DNA of 64,000 nucleotides, taken from assembly GCA_900095095.1 (NCBI GenBank), contig FMBT01000465.1, positions 1 to 64,000 on the forward strand, read 5' to 3'. How positions within the stretch are numbered: position 1 is the stretch's first letter; the number at the start of each line of letters is the position of its first letter. Source of the DNA: Fragilariopsis cylindrus CCMP1102. Taxonomy: Eukaryota; Bacillariophyta; Bacillariophyceae; Bacillariales; Bacillariaceae. Both the position numbers and the translations under genes were made by a program. The notes under the pieces were generated by a model. It was not told the origin of the DNA. It saw nothing but the letters and a program-made list of their open reading frames with translations, and made no database searches. Positions 21,018-32,266 of this stretch are shown one piece after another.

Positions 21018-23133
21018 ATGACTAATAAGTATTCTCATTATTCTTATGAAACGTCGTCGTCGAAACAAAAGCAACAACAAAACCATGATAGTAGTAGAAA
21101 AGTAAAAATAAAAGGAAGAAGAAAATTCAACAACAACATTTTTTTGACAACAACAGGAGGTTCTTCTTGTGAACAAATACTTTTTCTATTCGTTGTATTA
21201 ATGGGATTGATTGTATTATTTAATACATATCATATCTTTAAGATCGAAGACTACGGTCACAGTCACAGTAGCCATAATATCCATCAACACCAATATCATC
21301 CATTAGCAGCAGCAGCAGCAATAAGTAATAATAATAACAACAAAGATAAAGAGAAAGAGAAAGTTGTCGTTGTTGTACCACAATTTCCTTTACAAAAATC
21401 GTCAAAAGAAGAAGAAGATGAGGACGATGATGAGTTAACATCTCAAAGTCCTACTGAAGATAATGAAGCTACGAAAGAAAATGACAGTACCACGAAGGAT
21501 AAAGATAAAGAAGAAGATGATGATGATGATGAGTTAACATCTCAAAGTCCTACCGAGGGTGATGAGGCTACGAAAGAAAATGACAGTATCACGAAGGATG
21601 ATGACAGTAGTAGTACGAAAGAAAAGAATCCGGATGAATCATCATCACCACCACAAATAAAAGATGATAAGGATGTTGAAAATGAAATTGATGAACATTT
21701 ATTACGTATACTACGTCATGTAGGTATAAATAAAGCAAGTGATTTATTAGATAGTAAAGATAAAGATAATGATGTAGATAAAGATAATATATCATATTAC
21801 TTACCAACATGGGAGGAAGTTATTCAACATGTTGGTAATGATGGACCAATTATATTAGGTTTAGAGAAATGTCAGGAATATAATACTAACATTGTACCAA
21901 ATAAAAATAAACGACATATTGGTATTGCTGGTCCATTCTCAAGTGGAACACATTATTTAAGTGATCTATTAATTAAAAATTGTGAATTTCCAATATCTGA
22001 TACTGTAACTGATAATAATAATAACAAACAACAAAAATTGCAACATCGTAAGGATGGTATATTATGGCAAGTACCATGGGGAAAACATCAATCACCAAAA
22101 TATAGAACAAAACATAATACAAAATTAAATGATAAAATAAGAGAGGCCGAAGCGGCAGTTAAAGAAAATAAAGATAATAAAGATAGTACTAATGAGAAAG
22201 ACAAATTACAATTACAATTACAACAAAAATTACAACTTGCAAAAAATGAATTAAAAGAATACAATCAATCAATATTACCACCATCATTATTAGAATATAA
22301 TACAAATGTATTACCAGTGGTTGTTGTTCGAGGTGAGCAACTTTTATCTCTATTTTTGTTCTTGTTTTCATTCGTTTCGTTCGTTCGTTCGTTCGTTTAT
22401 TCGTTTGGATCATTATTATTGATTCTTACAATGACACTCACTCATCCACTTGCACACCCACACACTAACTATTATTAAAATAAAAGATCCATGGACATGG
22501 ATGCAAAGTATGTGTAAAACACGATATGCAGCACATTGGTATCATATTGTACCTAATCATTGTCCAAATTTTTTAGCAACCCAATTAGAAAAAGATTGGT
22601 TTAATAAAACAAAAGAAGAAGTACAAGACTATTATAAAAATGAAAAACAAAAAATATGGATGGTAGATAATGTTATAAATAAAGCAAATTATACCATCGA
22701 TAAGAATATCATACCATTATATGTTAAATATAATTCTGAAAATTCCACACATGATTCATTAGTTCATATGTGGAAGGATTGGTATCAAGAGTATTATGAT
22801 GTAACATATCCAAGATTAATGATACGATTAGAAGATTTAGTATTTTATCCACATGAAACTATTCGTCAGGTCTGTGAATGTGTGGAGGGTGCTGTCTATG
22901 TTGGTGATGAAAATTTACAATTAAATTTAAATTCAGCGATAGGTGGTAGTGGTGTCGGTGTGGATAATATACATGGTACCGACCGTACAGGATTATTAGG
23001 TGCAATGGCAAAACATATCAAAAGTAATAAAACAAAAGGTATGACAAAAGAGGATTATGCTTTTGCTATAGCAGCATTGACTGAATCAGATGTAATGAAT
23101 TATTTTCGTTATAAAATACCATCTTATTATTAA
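21018..23133 (+). CDS. type II membrane sulfotransferase, two exons
   Basis: Exons 21018-22332 and 22487-23133 join in phase 1 (CGA G|GTGAGC ... AAAAG|AT CCA) to give 653 residues. The junction rebuilds VVVVRDPWTWMQSM, the 3'-phosphate-binding motif of PAPS-dependent sulfotransferases. The 5'-phosphosulfate loop is IGIAGPFSSGTHYLSDLL. One N-terminal hydrophobic segment (ILFLFVVLMGLIVLFNTYHIF, about residues 53-73) fits a signal anchor with a Golgi-lumen catalytic domain. Between them lies an acidic stem with two copies of DDDELTSQSPTE..EATKENDS. Later conserved parts include MIRLEDLVFYPHETIRQVC. The acceptor, probably a carbohydrate, is unknown. ATG 21018 is the first in-frame Met; the frame upstream is open to a GTG at 20934. 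Confidence 0.85.
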
Positions 23134-23460
23134 AATAAATCAATCAATCAATATCAACAAACAACCATTATTTCTTCTACTACTTTTTACTTATTTTACA
23201 TTGAGAAAAAAAAGTAGCAGTAATAATAGTAAGATACTCAATTATATAAGTTCATTTTACTTTTTAATAGTTGATATTATATGAATTGAGAATGTTGCCT
23301 TCTACAAATCGATATCGATTGCGAAGTCTTGTGGCGTGCATCGCTTTGTATCGTCATTGGCTGGATTCACTCGTGAACGGCGTGTTGCGTTTTTGTCTTT
23401 TTTCCGATGGTAGCTATAATATGTACTATCTAGCTAGTAGTAGAAATAATCTTCTTTTTT
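23134..23460. other. gap between convergent genes
   Basis: AT-rich 3' flanks of two convergent genes. No gene seen. Confidence 0.5.
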
Positions 23461-24462
23461 TTAATTGCCAATCTTTCTCTTTTTTCCCTGCTTCATGTGA
23501 TGGCTCGTCGACTTGTTCGATGATATTTTTGATTCATCATTATTGCCTTCATCGTCATCTTCTACAATTATTCTTGCCTTTTCTTTTTCATCATCTTCGA
23601 TAGCATGTTCGAGACGACTGATATGGTAATGAATTCTTTTCAATTGTACTTTTTGTTTTGTAAGTTCCTCCTTACCTATCTTTATTGATTCATCAAGCGA
23701 CGCGAGTTTTTTTTCTTTTCGAGATTTACTATTACAACCGGTATTTATATCAATTTCCATTTCCACCGTTAAACCTCCAATTGTTTTTTCTTCTGGAGTT
23801 AAGTGACATGATCGAACTATCAGCTCATGTTTTTGATGATGTAAATGATTATGGCTCCCGTGGACTGGTGGGAGCCAAAGCACCCGCCAATAAAGGCCAG
23901 GTACCAATTTTAGTTCAAAACGAAATTCACACTCCATTCCCTTGATAGGCTTTTGAGTAGTACCTCGTCGTCGTGCCATTGATTTACCTTCATGCTTTTT
24001 GGTTCCACGTTTGGCTTTGTCTTTGTTTACCATTCGATGATCTTCTCTAATGGTAGGTACAACATAGTTAGGAAAGTGATTTACTTTGTTATCAATGTTG
24101 TTAATTTCATCATTTCTGTCTTTGTACTTTCCCCATGGGTAATAGGTTTTACCGTGACTGCATTTGAGCACAACTCTCTGCTCACCATGTTTATCTAGTT
24201 GTTCTCTTGCTATAGATCTAACTAGCATGGTATTGGCTTGATCTTTGGCAGCAAGTATAATGATATTAGTTACAGCATCCCGACTTGCCCATGTAGGTGG
24301 ATATAAATCTGGTGGTAGTTTGATAGAAGGATGGTAAGGTCCAGGGGATCGGCCAATGTAACCAAAATCCTCTGTGAAACTAAATATAACCATTAATTCA
24401 ATAAATGATGGGCCATTTGGTGTAGGTGTGGAAGGAATTCGAATACTTTTTGGAGTCCACAT
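23461..24462 (-). CDS. FAR1/WRKY-GCM1-like zinc-finger protein, possibly transposase-derived
   Basis: From ATG 24462 the protein has 333 residues; the frame upstream is open but has no Met. The middle holds a Cys/His set in the order of a WRKY-GCM1-type finger: VVLKCSHGKTYYPWG, then a basic insert (MARRRGTTQKP), then MECEFRFELKLVPGLYWRV and GSHNHLHH. That is C..C..HxH with a Trp-containing strand between. This fold occurs in FAR1-type transcription factors and in the N-terminus of Mutator-like transposases. No catalytic transposase domain follows. Instead there is a coiled-coil-like helix (EELTKQKVQLKRIHYHISRL) and a Lys-rich end (KQGKKRKIGN) that could be a nuclear signal. It is likely a DNA-binding protein. 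The family call rests on the spacing and the HNH-like ending. Confidence 0.6.
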   Translation of the reverse strand: MWTPKSIRIPSTPTPNGPSFIELMVIFSFTEDFGYIGRSPGPYHPSIKLPPDLYPPTWASRDAVTNIIILAAKDQANTMLVRSIAREQLDKHGEQRVVLKCSHGKTYYPWGKYKDRNDEINNIDNKVNHFPNYVVPTIREDHRMVNKDKAKRGTKKHEGKSMARRRGTTQKPIKGMECEFRFELKLVPGLYWRVLWLPPVHGSHNHLHHQKHELIVRSCHLTPEEKTIGGLTVEMEIDINTGCNSKSRKEKKLASLDESIKIGKEELTKQKVQLKRIHYHISRLEHAIEDDEKEKARIIVEDDDEGNNDESKISSNKSTSHHMKQGKKRKIGN

Positions 24463-25025
24463 TGTGTTTTGGTTAGAATAGTGCGACGATGAGGACGAGA
24501 GCAGTTTGATGGTGTGAGTGAAGGTGTTGATAATATACAAGCAATAATGGGTATCGACACGCTACGGTATCTCGATCTCTAACACAGTTTTCTATTTTCT
24601 ATATTAAAAAAGATATTTTTTGTCGGACAGACGTACATACCGGTAATCGAATCTTTCTCCTTGAGCGACAGGCATGAAGAGCTCGTGTAGCGTCGCGCGA
24701 AGAAGAAGAAGAATCAATCGCGTCAAAAGCAAAAAAGATCTACCGATGTAATTCTCTCACTTGTACATCACTGGCTTCACGTTTGTGACAACAACAACAA
24801 CAACAACAACAACAGCGATGAACCGAACATAAAACACAATGATCGCAAAGCACAGAGCACGAAACAACATAGCACAACAACACAACAACAAAGAATAACG
24901 CAAAACGCAAAAAGTAAATTAAAAAGTCTACGAGTATTGCATACTTCGTAAAAAGAACGAGAGAAGAAAGCCAACCACATAAGTCACACAACATCCCAGA
25001 CATCATCACAACCAGACAAACAATC
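24463..25025. other. divergent promoter region
   Basis: About 560 bp between the zinc-finger gene and the glutamine-synthetase-like gene. It contains a (CAA)n tract at about 24788-24812, probably in the leader of the plus-strand gene. Confidence 0.4.
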
Positions 25026-26693
25026 ATGGCATCAAAAAGTAGTAATAACCAAAACCAAAAAGAACAAGAACAAGAACTTTTGTTAGTATCGTCGGCCTAT
25101 ACGACTGCACTTCTTCGTAGTTTACACTTTAGCGGAGTGAAATTTCTTCGATTTTTTACTGTTGATGTTTGTAACAACGTACGATGTAAAGTCAAACCAG
25201 TAGATCATCTACTCTTAAAAAAGAATAATCATAATAATAACGTAGCATCATCATTGGATTATCAAGTATCAGTTGCAGAAGTTTGTTATGCAGGACTTCC
25301 ATACTATTCGGATCATATCATTGATGGGACTGGTATGAATGCAAAAAATGTACTAGTCATTCAACCTGATTTAACTAGTTTTCGTATCCTACCATATGCA
25401 CCGAAATCAGCGATCGTTATGGGAAATTTTTACGACCAATATACGAAGGAACCAAGTCCATTTTGTACACGTAGTTTACTAGGTAAAGTTGTCCATGATG
25501 CAGTAGAAAAACACAATATTACATTTGTAAGTATAGAATATTGTATAATATAGTACATCCCATATCGTGATGTGTGCTTCGTGTATACGCAGTGAGAAAT
25601 TAATATATTCTACATTATACAGCGATCTAATGGAATATATACTTTTTTTTTATTCCTTTCCCCCCTTATGTATTATTCTTACTTATTCCATTGCAAATAG
25701 TCGGTTGGGATTGAACTTGAATTTTGTTTAGTGGATTCAAAGACGGAACAATTTGTTGATAAGTCTGTTTTTGCTAATACAATTACATTGAATGAACAGG
25801 AAGCATTTTTAAATGATTTATATAATCAATTACAAGAGCAATATATAACAATTGAATTAATCCATGCTGAATCTGGACCTGGTCAAATTGAAATCGTATT
25901 GGAATATATTAAAAATGATCCTGTTCAGGTTGTTGACAATGTATTACTAGCAAAAGAAACAATACATGCAGTTGCACACAAATATGGTTTAAAGGCATTA
26001 TTTATACCTAAATATGATTTCTTAAAAGCAGGGAATGGTTTGCATGTACATATGTCAATTTATGATTCAATTACTGGTGAACAAATATTCTGTAACAATA
26101 GTTCATTAACTCAAAAAGGTTCTGCATTCGTTGAAGGTATATTAATACATATGAAAGGCCTGTTAGGATTAACGATGCCAACAGTGAATTCATTCCGTCG
26201 TGTCGGTCCAGGATGTTGGACAGGTAGTCAAATTGGATGGGATTTAGAAGATAAAGAATGCGGTGTACGGGTATGTTCCAACATAAAAACGAAAGAATGG
26301 GATAATGTTGAATATAAATTTTGTGATGGATCATGTAATCTATACCTTGGTTTAGCAGCGTTATTATCAAGTGGCCTGGATGGTATATCCAAAGCATTCA
26401 AATTACGACCATCATTACGTGAATTAGAAAAAGTAGCAGTCGAAAATAAAAGTGAAGGAGGAGGAGAAGGAGAAGGAGAAGAAACGGATCAACCGTCTTC
26501 CTCTACTACTGCAGACCCCATCCCCGTATCATTGATAGAAGCACTCGGTGCATTAGAAGAAGACAATCATCTCATAGATCTTATTGGTCCACGACTAAGT
26601 AAAGCATATTTAGCGTTACGATATGATGAAGCCCAACGGTCCTCAGGAATGTCATTGGAAGACGAAGTAAAAGAAGCTCTTGCTCGTTCATAA
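25026..26693 (+). CDS. glutamine-synthetase-like enzyme, two exons
   Basis: Exons 25026-25526 and 25701-26693 join in phase 0 (ACA TTT|GTAAGT ... AAATAG|TCG GTT) to give 497 residues. The junction restores VGIELEFCLVD, the ExE strand of the catalytic barrel. Other glutamine-synthetase signatures follow: ESGPGQIEIVL, AGNGLHVHMSIYD (ATP/metal site His), NSFRRVGPGCW, and EYKFCDGSCNLYLGLAALL near the C-terminal end of the domain. The N-terminal beta-grasp part (GVKFLRFFTVDVCNNVRCK) is also present. The divergence from typical GS sequences fits the GlnA-like group related to FluG and gamma-glutamylamide synthetases, so the amine acceptor may not be ammonia. A Glu/Gly-rich insert sits near residue 415. 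No organelle-targeting peptide is obvious. Confidence 0.85.
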
Positions 26694-26838
26694 CATGTAT
26701 CGTCTATAATTTCGACGTTTAGGGCATATACACATTTGAAAAATTGGCGTCTCGTATACCATTTAATGGCACCTATATTCTTCTATACTATCACAAGAAA
26801 AATAATCCTACGGATTTTTACATTTCTTATCCGTCAAT

Positions 26839-26973
26839 TCACTCATTTATTTGTCTTTGTAACTTCAGAAGATCTTTTCGCAGAACGCTAATTTTCTGCT
26901 TCCAATCTTCTGCTTCTAGTGGTGTTGATGTAGTAAAGTAGATTGTTTGATTTGATGTCTGGATTATGACCAT
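26839..26973 (-). CDS. possible PH-domain-like C-terminal fragment, 44 codons
   Basis: An ATG-started frame of 44 residues: a strand-like part (VIIQTSNQTIYFTT) followed by a helix (EAEDWKQKISVLRKDLLKLQ). This resembles the last strand and C-terminal helix of a PH domain, including the Trp. It may be the last exon of a spliced gene, but I found no earlier PH strands upstream, and an overlapping frame of 56 codons competes with it. Confidence 0.25.
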   Translation of the reverse strand: MVIIQTSNQTIYFTTSTPLEAEDWKQKISVLRKDLLKLQRQINE

Positions 26974-27740
26974 AATATGCACACGCAAATAAGCCGAGCC
27001 TAAGCAAAATCGAATGAATCGAATATTTCACTTTTTCTTGCCGTGCTTTTTGAATCATAATCGCTAGGCTAGTAGTCTCATTGACCGACGTTCCAGTAAT
27101 TATGTATCACAACTATTAGAACATCACACAATTCATTTGATTTTTATCTTATTCTTCACTTGTGACTCCCAACCTCCCTCCCTTTCCTTTGTGGATGTGA
27201 AAAAAAACCGCTCAAAGAAATTTGTCGTTCGTCTACTACAGTATAAGAATTGATGCAATCGAGTAGATCGAGTACTAGGATAGGGTAGGGTAGCTCTCTG
27301 GTATCTTAATCAAAAGTATAAATTTGCCATGAAAATCGCCAGCATATGACTGAGGACGGCAACTATCTTCAAAAACGTACAAATATGTATTTTTTTCAGT
27401 ATATGCGGTAGATAGGCATCTAAGGAATAAAGATGAGCAAGATAATATATCATGCTTTCCTTTTCATGCAAATGACAATGTTATCTAAAAAGTGAGAAAG
27501 AAATTCATTCAATAAAATCTTGGGTTAATAATGTTCATTGAATATAAAATCTCTTGTTAATAATGTTCTTTTCTTTTCTTGTCTTTGTTTCGTTAATTTC
27601 TAAAGTGTGACTGACGACTGACGACTCACTCGACTCGAAATTCACTCTGATTAAAATAATAATCTTGGCACGCTAGTTACCGTGTGTGAGTGCTAAATTA
27701 ATACTTTGTTTTGTTTTTTGCCATAAAGTGTGACTGCTGT

Positions 27741-27764
27741 AACGGAAGTAAATTTACTTCCGTT
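27741..27764. repeat. perfect 24-bp palindrome
   Basis: AACGGAAGTAAA is followed immediately by its exact reverse complement. It lies about 190 bp upstream of the second sulfotransferase start. Confidence 0.9.
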
Positions 27765-27955
27765 GAATACTGTATCGGCATGTAATTTTTAGTTTTCCTA
27801 CTTCTGTAACGTAAAAGTCATTACAAACCGTCCATTGTTGAACAGGTGAGATGTGCGAACTATTAACTATTCTAATAGTATCTCATCGAACAAAACAAAC
27901 GGCATAGCAACAAAACGTCATAACAAAATAAGAAGTAAACAGCATTAGCATAATA

Positions 27956-29386
27956 ATGGTCAATCATCGTCGAAGCAACAATAACATAATGGAACGCGTA
28001 GAAAGAACAAAATTTAGCGTACGTAGTCTTCTTATACGATCTTTAGTATTGCTACTACTTCTTTTTGTATCTGGATATACAGTAATCAATGTCGGTCGTG
28101 GTATTAGTAGTAACAAATCTATCGAGAGACAACATAAAAACAATCGTACTTCTTCTTCTTCTTCTTCTTTAGAAGTAATACCATCATCATCATCATCGTC
28201 GTCGTCCAGTACTAACAGCAGTAGTAGTATTGTTGTCGTTGGTGATATCAAAACACAAACGCAAACACAGATGAAAAATATACAAATTGAAAATTATCGG
28301 AAGGGTGTTGGATTAATGTTGAATATACATCCAACACATCATGCTGGTACAACATTTTGTCAATTAATTGGACGGAATGGTATCAATAATTCAATGTCAC
28401 CAAGTTTTGCCTGTATGGGTGATAAAGATAATATTATGTATAATACTACTACTACAATTACAAACTTAGATGATATTCATAATAATACATATCATAATGA
28501 ATATGGGGGGGATGGTAAATTCCCATGGTCGTATAATGAAACAAATAATAATATCAATTCAATACGAAAATATTTTTCGATGATATCATGGGAATTTGAT
28601 GGTAAAAATATTAATAATACAAAAAATAAACTGCATATATTAGAAGATACAAATTGGGATCATCCACGTCTAGTGAGTGTAATAATAACAAGAAATCCAA
28701 TATCCAGATTATTAGCAGGTGATGGCATTGTATCGAAATCATATCCAGGATATGATGGTCGTCCTGTTAGTACATTAAGTTATGAAGACTGGTGGGAATA
28801 TGTAACAGATGAAACAATACCAAATACAAATAATTTCTTTCTAAGAATAGTAAGTGGTGATAGATGGATAAAAAATAATAGTAAAAAACAACAAGAATTA
28901 AAGGAGGATACAAAATTGAAAAAGAATTTAACTGAATCAGAAATACAACAACAACGACCAACAATATTTCTTAATCAATCAAGTTATGAACATGCTATTA
29001 AGGTATTGAATCGTTTTACTATTGTACTTGATATTGAATGTTTAAATGAGGGAATGATGCAATTAGCAAAGTTATTACATTTAAATACAACTAAAATTAA
29101 TGATATAGTTACTGTAGATTATAAAAAACGTCATAAACACGATGATCTTGACACTACTACTCATCCTGAAAATGAGAATGATAACAATAACAACAGCACT
29201 ACCACTGCTGCTACCGCTACCACTACCACTGCTGCTGCTGCTACCGCTACCAAAAATAATATTATTCGTGAACGGATAGGATATGATGATGTATATAATT
29301 ATTTATTAGAAAAGAATAAATGGGATATATTATTATATGAATATTCAAAGAATATTAGTTTAGTTCGTTGTGATGATCTTGTATAG
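27956..29386 (+). CDS. type II membrane sulfotransferase-like protein
   Basis: A single-exon frame of 476 residues from ATG 27956. The N-terminus is basic and followed by one hydrophobic anchor (LLIRSLVLLLLLFVSGYTVI, about residues 25-44), then a Ser-rich stem, as in Golgi type II enzymes. The catalytic part has a 5'-phosphosulfate-like loop (NIHPTHHAGTTFCQLI, about residues 122-137) and a 3'-phosphate-binding-like motif (VIITRNPISRLLAGDG, about 240-255). Further conserved-looking parts are LSYEDWWEYV and YNYLLEKNKWDILLYEYSK. It is distinct in sequence from the sulfotransferase at 21-23 kb, so this is not a recent tandem copy. A Thr/Ala insert near residue 420 is coded by ACT/GCT repeats. The acceptor is unknown. 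Confidence 0.75.
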   Translation: MVNHRRSNNNIMERVERTKFSVRSLLIRSLVLLLLLFVSGYTVINVGRGISSNKSIERQHKNNRTSSSSSSLEVIPSSSSSSSSSTNSSSSIVVVGDIKTQTQTQMKNIQIENYRKGVGLMLNIHPTHHAGTTFCQLIGRNGINNSMSPSFACMGDKDNIMYNTTTTITNLDDIHNNTYHNEYGGDGKFPWSYNETNNNINSIRKYFSMISWEFDGKNINNTKNKLHILEDTNWDHPRLVSVIITRNPISRLLAGDGIVSKSYPGYDGRPVSTLSYEDWWEYVTDETIPNTNNFFLRIVSGDRWIKNNSKKQQELKEDTKLKKNLTESEIQQQRPTIFLNQSSYEHAIKVLNRFTIVLDIECLNEGMMQLAKLLHLNTTKINDIVTVDYKKRHKHDDLDTTTHPENENDNNNNSTTTAATATTTTAAAATATKNNIIRERIGYDDVYNYLLEKNKWDILLYEYSKNISLVRCDDLV

Positions 29387-29717
29387 ATAGTAAGCTAAAA
29401 AATAAAGAATACAATTTATAACGCTTTTTATCGTTATATTTTATAACAAGGACTAATCATATATATGTCCAGTCTATTTTATCCATTTGCGATTACTACT
29501 ACTGCGATGGGTAAGGGTAGAACATGAAAAACTCTCTCTTGATTTATGGAAACCTAAGATATAAATATTTTTGTTACATTCGCGAATGAATGATGACGGT
29601 GTGTACGGGTGTTTGGTTAGTCGAAGTATATTGTGCATACCGTACAAGAATGAAACACAATAAACAGTATCATTGAAGTAGCACAACACAGCACACGCTA
29701 TTCATTAGTTCAAGTGT
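29387..29717. other. gap between convergent genes
   Basis: 3' flanks of the sulfotransferase and PAP2 genes. A further short PAP2 exon could lie here, but the frame already ends at 29718. Confidence 0.4.
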
Positions 29718-30989
29718 TTAATCTAATAGTAAATAATATATTATGCGTACAGTTAGTACGTACCAAGTATTGAATACAACTGTTGCAATTGATCCACCGA
29801 GTAATGCTCCACCAATTATATCAGCTGGATGATGAAAGTTGTCATGAACACGCGATATGCCTTTCGAGGAAAAAGAAAACAAAAAGATATATTATAAGAA
29901 TAGATAGAAAAGCAACTGTGAGATATAATAAAGAGAGAGAGAGAGGGGGGGAGAGAACCCGAATAACAGAAAAAAACAAGACACAAGAAAATAGAACAAA
30001 GAAGACGATAACTTACAAATAAAGAATGCGAGTAGCATAGGTGTATAACAAACAATTGAAACGATTCGTACAAGTTGAATGGGAAGATGATGACGTCGTC
30101 GTCGTGAAGATGTAGTAGTAGTAGTAGTATTGTTGTTGCTACTGTTGTTATTGTTGTTGTTATTCTTATTCATATTGTAACATGAATTACTGATACCATA
30201 GACTCTTTCTAAATAATAAGAGAATACTAATAATCCACAGACACTGAAACTGGCATGTCCTGATGGGAAACTCAGTCGTGATTGACGTTCTTGATTTCCT
30301 TCACATGATTGTTGTTCATAAGAATCTTGATTGGGTTGACACATCTCATAAAAAATTGGTCGTAAATACCCACAATATAATTTGGCAATATTGGTCAATG
30401 ATTGTGTTACTCCAATCGACATTAAATACACACATAGTGTTTTATGTATGTCATTATCATCATCATCATCATCATCATCATCATCGTTTTGCTGTTGTTG
30501 TTGTTGATGGTGTTGGTGTTGATGATATCGGTGGTAGTATTTCCTCTTATTCCTACATATAATCAGTAATTGGAAACAGAATGGTAGTACCAAAGCACAA
30601 AAAAACATAAGTAATGGTGAAACTGTTTCATTGTCTGGTTCTTTTAGATTATACATTTGATTCAATACATATTCTCCTGATGATGATAGTTGATATGGAA
30701 TTCGACGTTTATATGGATTAAATAGACTAGATTCTAATAAAATACCAATTGGTACTGGTATAAAACAACAACCTAATTCAATTAGTCGCAATTTGATAGT
30801 AGAACTTGTAGTAGTACTTGTACTGGGCGGATTACCATCGACATCGACGTTGTTGTTGTTTGCTGCGTTTTCGTCGTCGTCATTACTACTACTACCATCG
30901 ATATCAAGAGAAGATGCATCCGCATGATCAACAATAGGAAGAATAATAGTGTCACTATTGTCTCCTAGATTTTGAATATACGATGACAT
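29718..30989 (-). CDS. PAP2-type lipid phosphate phosphatase, two exons
   Basis: Exons 30989-30017 and 29860-29718 join in phase 1 (ATT T|GTAAGT ... CGAAAG|GC ATA) to give about 371 residues. All three PAP2 phosphatase motifs are present: KLYCGYLRP (motif 1, K-x6-RP), SFPSGHAS (motif 2, PSGH) and, only after splicing, SRVHDNFHHPAD (motif 3, SR-x5-H-x3-D). Six hydrophobic segments fit the family's membrane topology. The family dephosphorylates phosphatidate and related lipid phosphates. Asp and Gln runs in loops come from (GAT)n and (CAA)n. The exact C-terminus after NTWY is uncertain, because a GTACGT donor overlaps it, but the frame reaches TAA at 29718. The first exon alone lacks motif 3 and would look inactive. 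Confidence 0.9.
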
Positions 30990-32266
30990 GATGCTATTGC
31001 TATTGCTGTTACTATTGCTATTGCTGTTGCTGTTGCTGTTGTTGTTTCGATTATAGCGTGGACGAATAATGATGATTGTAGTTGTATTGGCGTTTTGCTA
31101 TTTGTGTATTATTTGGATAGTTCTTTTCCTTTTTTGTGATGATACGTCGAAGTAGCTCTGCAGTAGGTTGTTTTTGTTCGCTTGTTCGCTTTGCTTTTGA
31201 TGTGTTGGTGGCGCCATCAGTAAATACACACTATTAACGGCTCAGCTGAAGTACAAAGCAACAAATGCGCGATACAGGCAGGTAAAAAGAAACCACAAAA
31301 TATTCATTCGTGCTTACGTGGGTGGGTCCTACGAGAAATCGTGATTTTTTTTTTAAAACAGTAATTATTTATTTCCTTTCAGTATGTGTATGGTCTGCAG
31401 AATACTATTATAGTATATAGGACATTGCACTTTTATCACCTAACCTTGTCCAATTTTCTACCTATTATTCCTCAGATATATAGACATAATATATACTAAC
31501 CATACCAGCTCTAGTAATAATAGAAAAGAAAAAGTCGAACACAAGCTTCTCCAAAAATTGATTGATTAAATAATTTGTTTGAAAATAATCATTGTTAGTA
31601 ATAGGAATAAGAGGAGAGGGGAATAGAGGAAGATACAAGAAAAAAGTGTATGGTAATGTATTACCTAGCTTGTTCAAATTTCTATTTCTGTATGTAAAAT
31701 ACTAGCTCACGAGACTCAATTGAGATACAATGAGATTTGAAGAAAAAAATCTAAGCTCAGCTAGAAATTGATCTATAAAAGAGATATGGCTGAGCTTAGC
31801 AGAGCATACTCAAGAAACTATCAGAATGATTGTTGGTATATGTATATAAATACCAGTATTAGTATAGTTATTAACCTAATTAGAATGCATAGCTAAGGTA
31901 GAGAGAAACAAAGATCAGTGGATGATTGACCCATACACGTTAGAGTAGTGCTGTAATGCATTTTCTGTGCCGGAATGAACGTGTTCAAAATTGCTTTGAG
32001 GGACTAGTGAGTCGTGCTTCTTTGTGCTGTATTTAATGCCTCCAATTAAAAAAATGTTTGACGTTGTACTTAACACCAGTCCCACATGAGATTGTCGTAC
32101 TAGTAGCGCTTCAAGTAGCGCTTCACAAACTCACAAACGCAATTCATTCAGAGGGTCACGTTACTCTCCCGAATCCAGTGAGAAATATCTACATTCAGCA
32201 AAACCGATTATTAGATCGACATACCGGTACCGACACTCTCATAACACAAAAAAACAATAAGCAAAA
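30990..32266. other. divergent intergenic region, no gene seen
   Basis: About 1.28 kb between the PAP2 gene and the tubby-like gene. A TTGCTA/TTGCTG hexanucleotide repeat lies at about 30994-31048, in the PAP2 leader. No coding frame I trust. Confidence 0.5.

Larger units (their letters stand above)
26694..27955. other. intergenic region with a possible small minus-strand ORF and a long palindrome
   Basis: About 1.26 kb. It contains a 44-codon minus-strand frame (26839-26973) and a perfect 24-bp palindrome at 27741-27764. A motif like ACTCACTCGACTC near 27624 also occurs near 5241. I see no confident gene. Confidence 0.4.
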
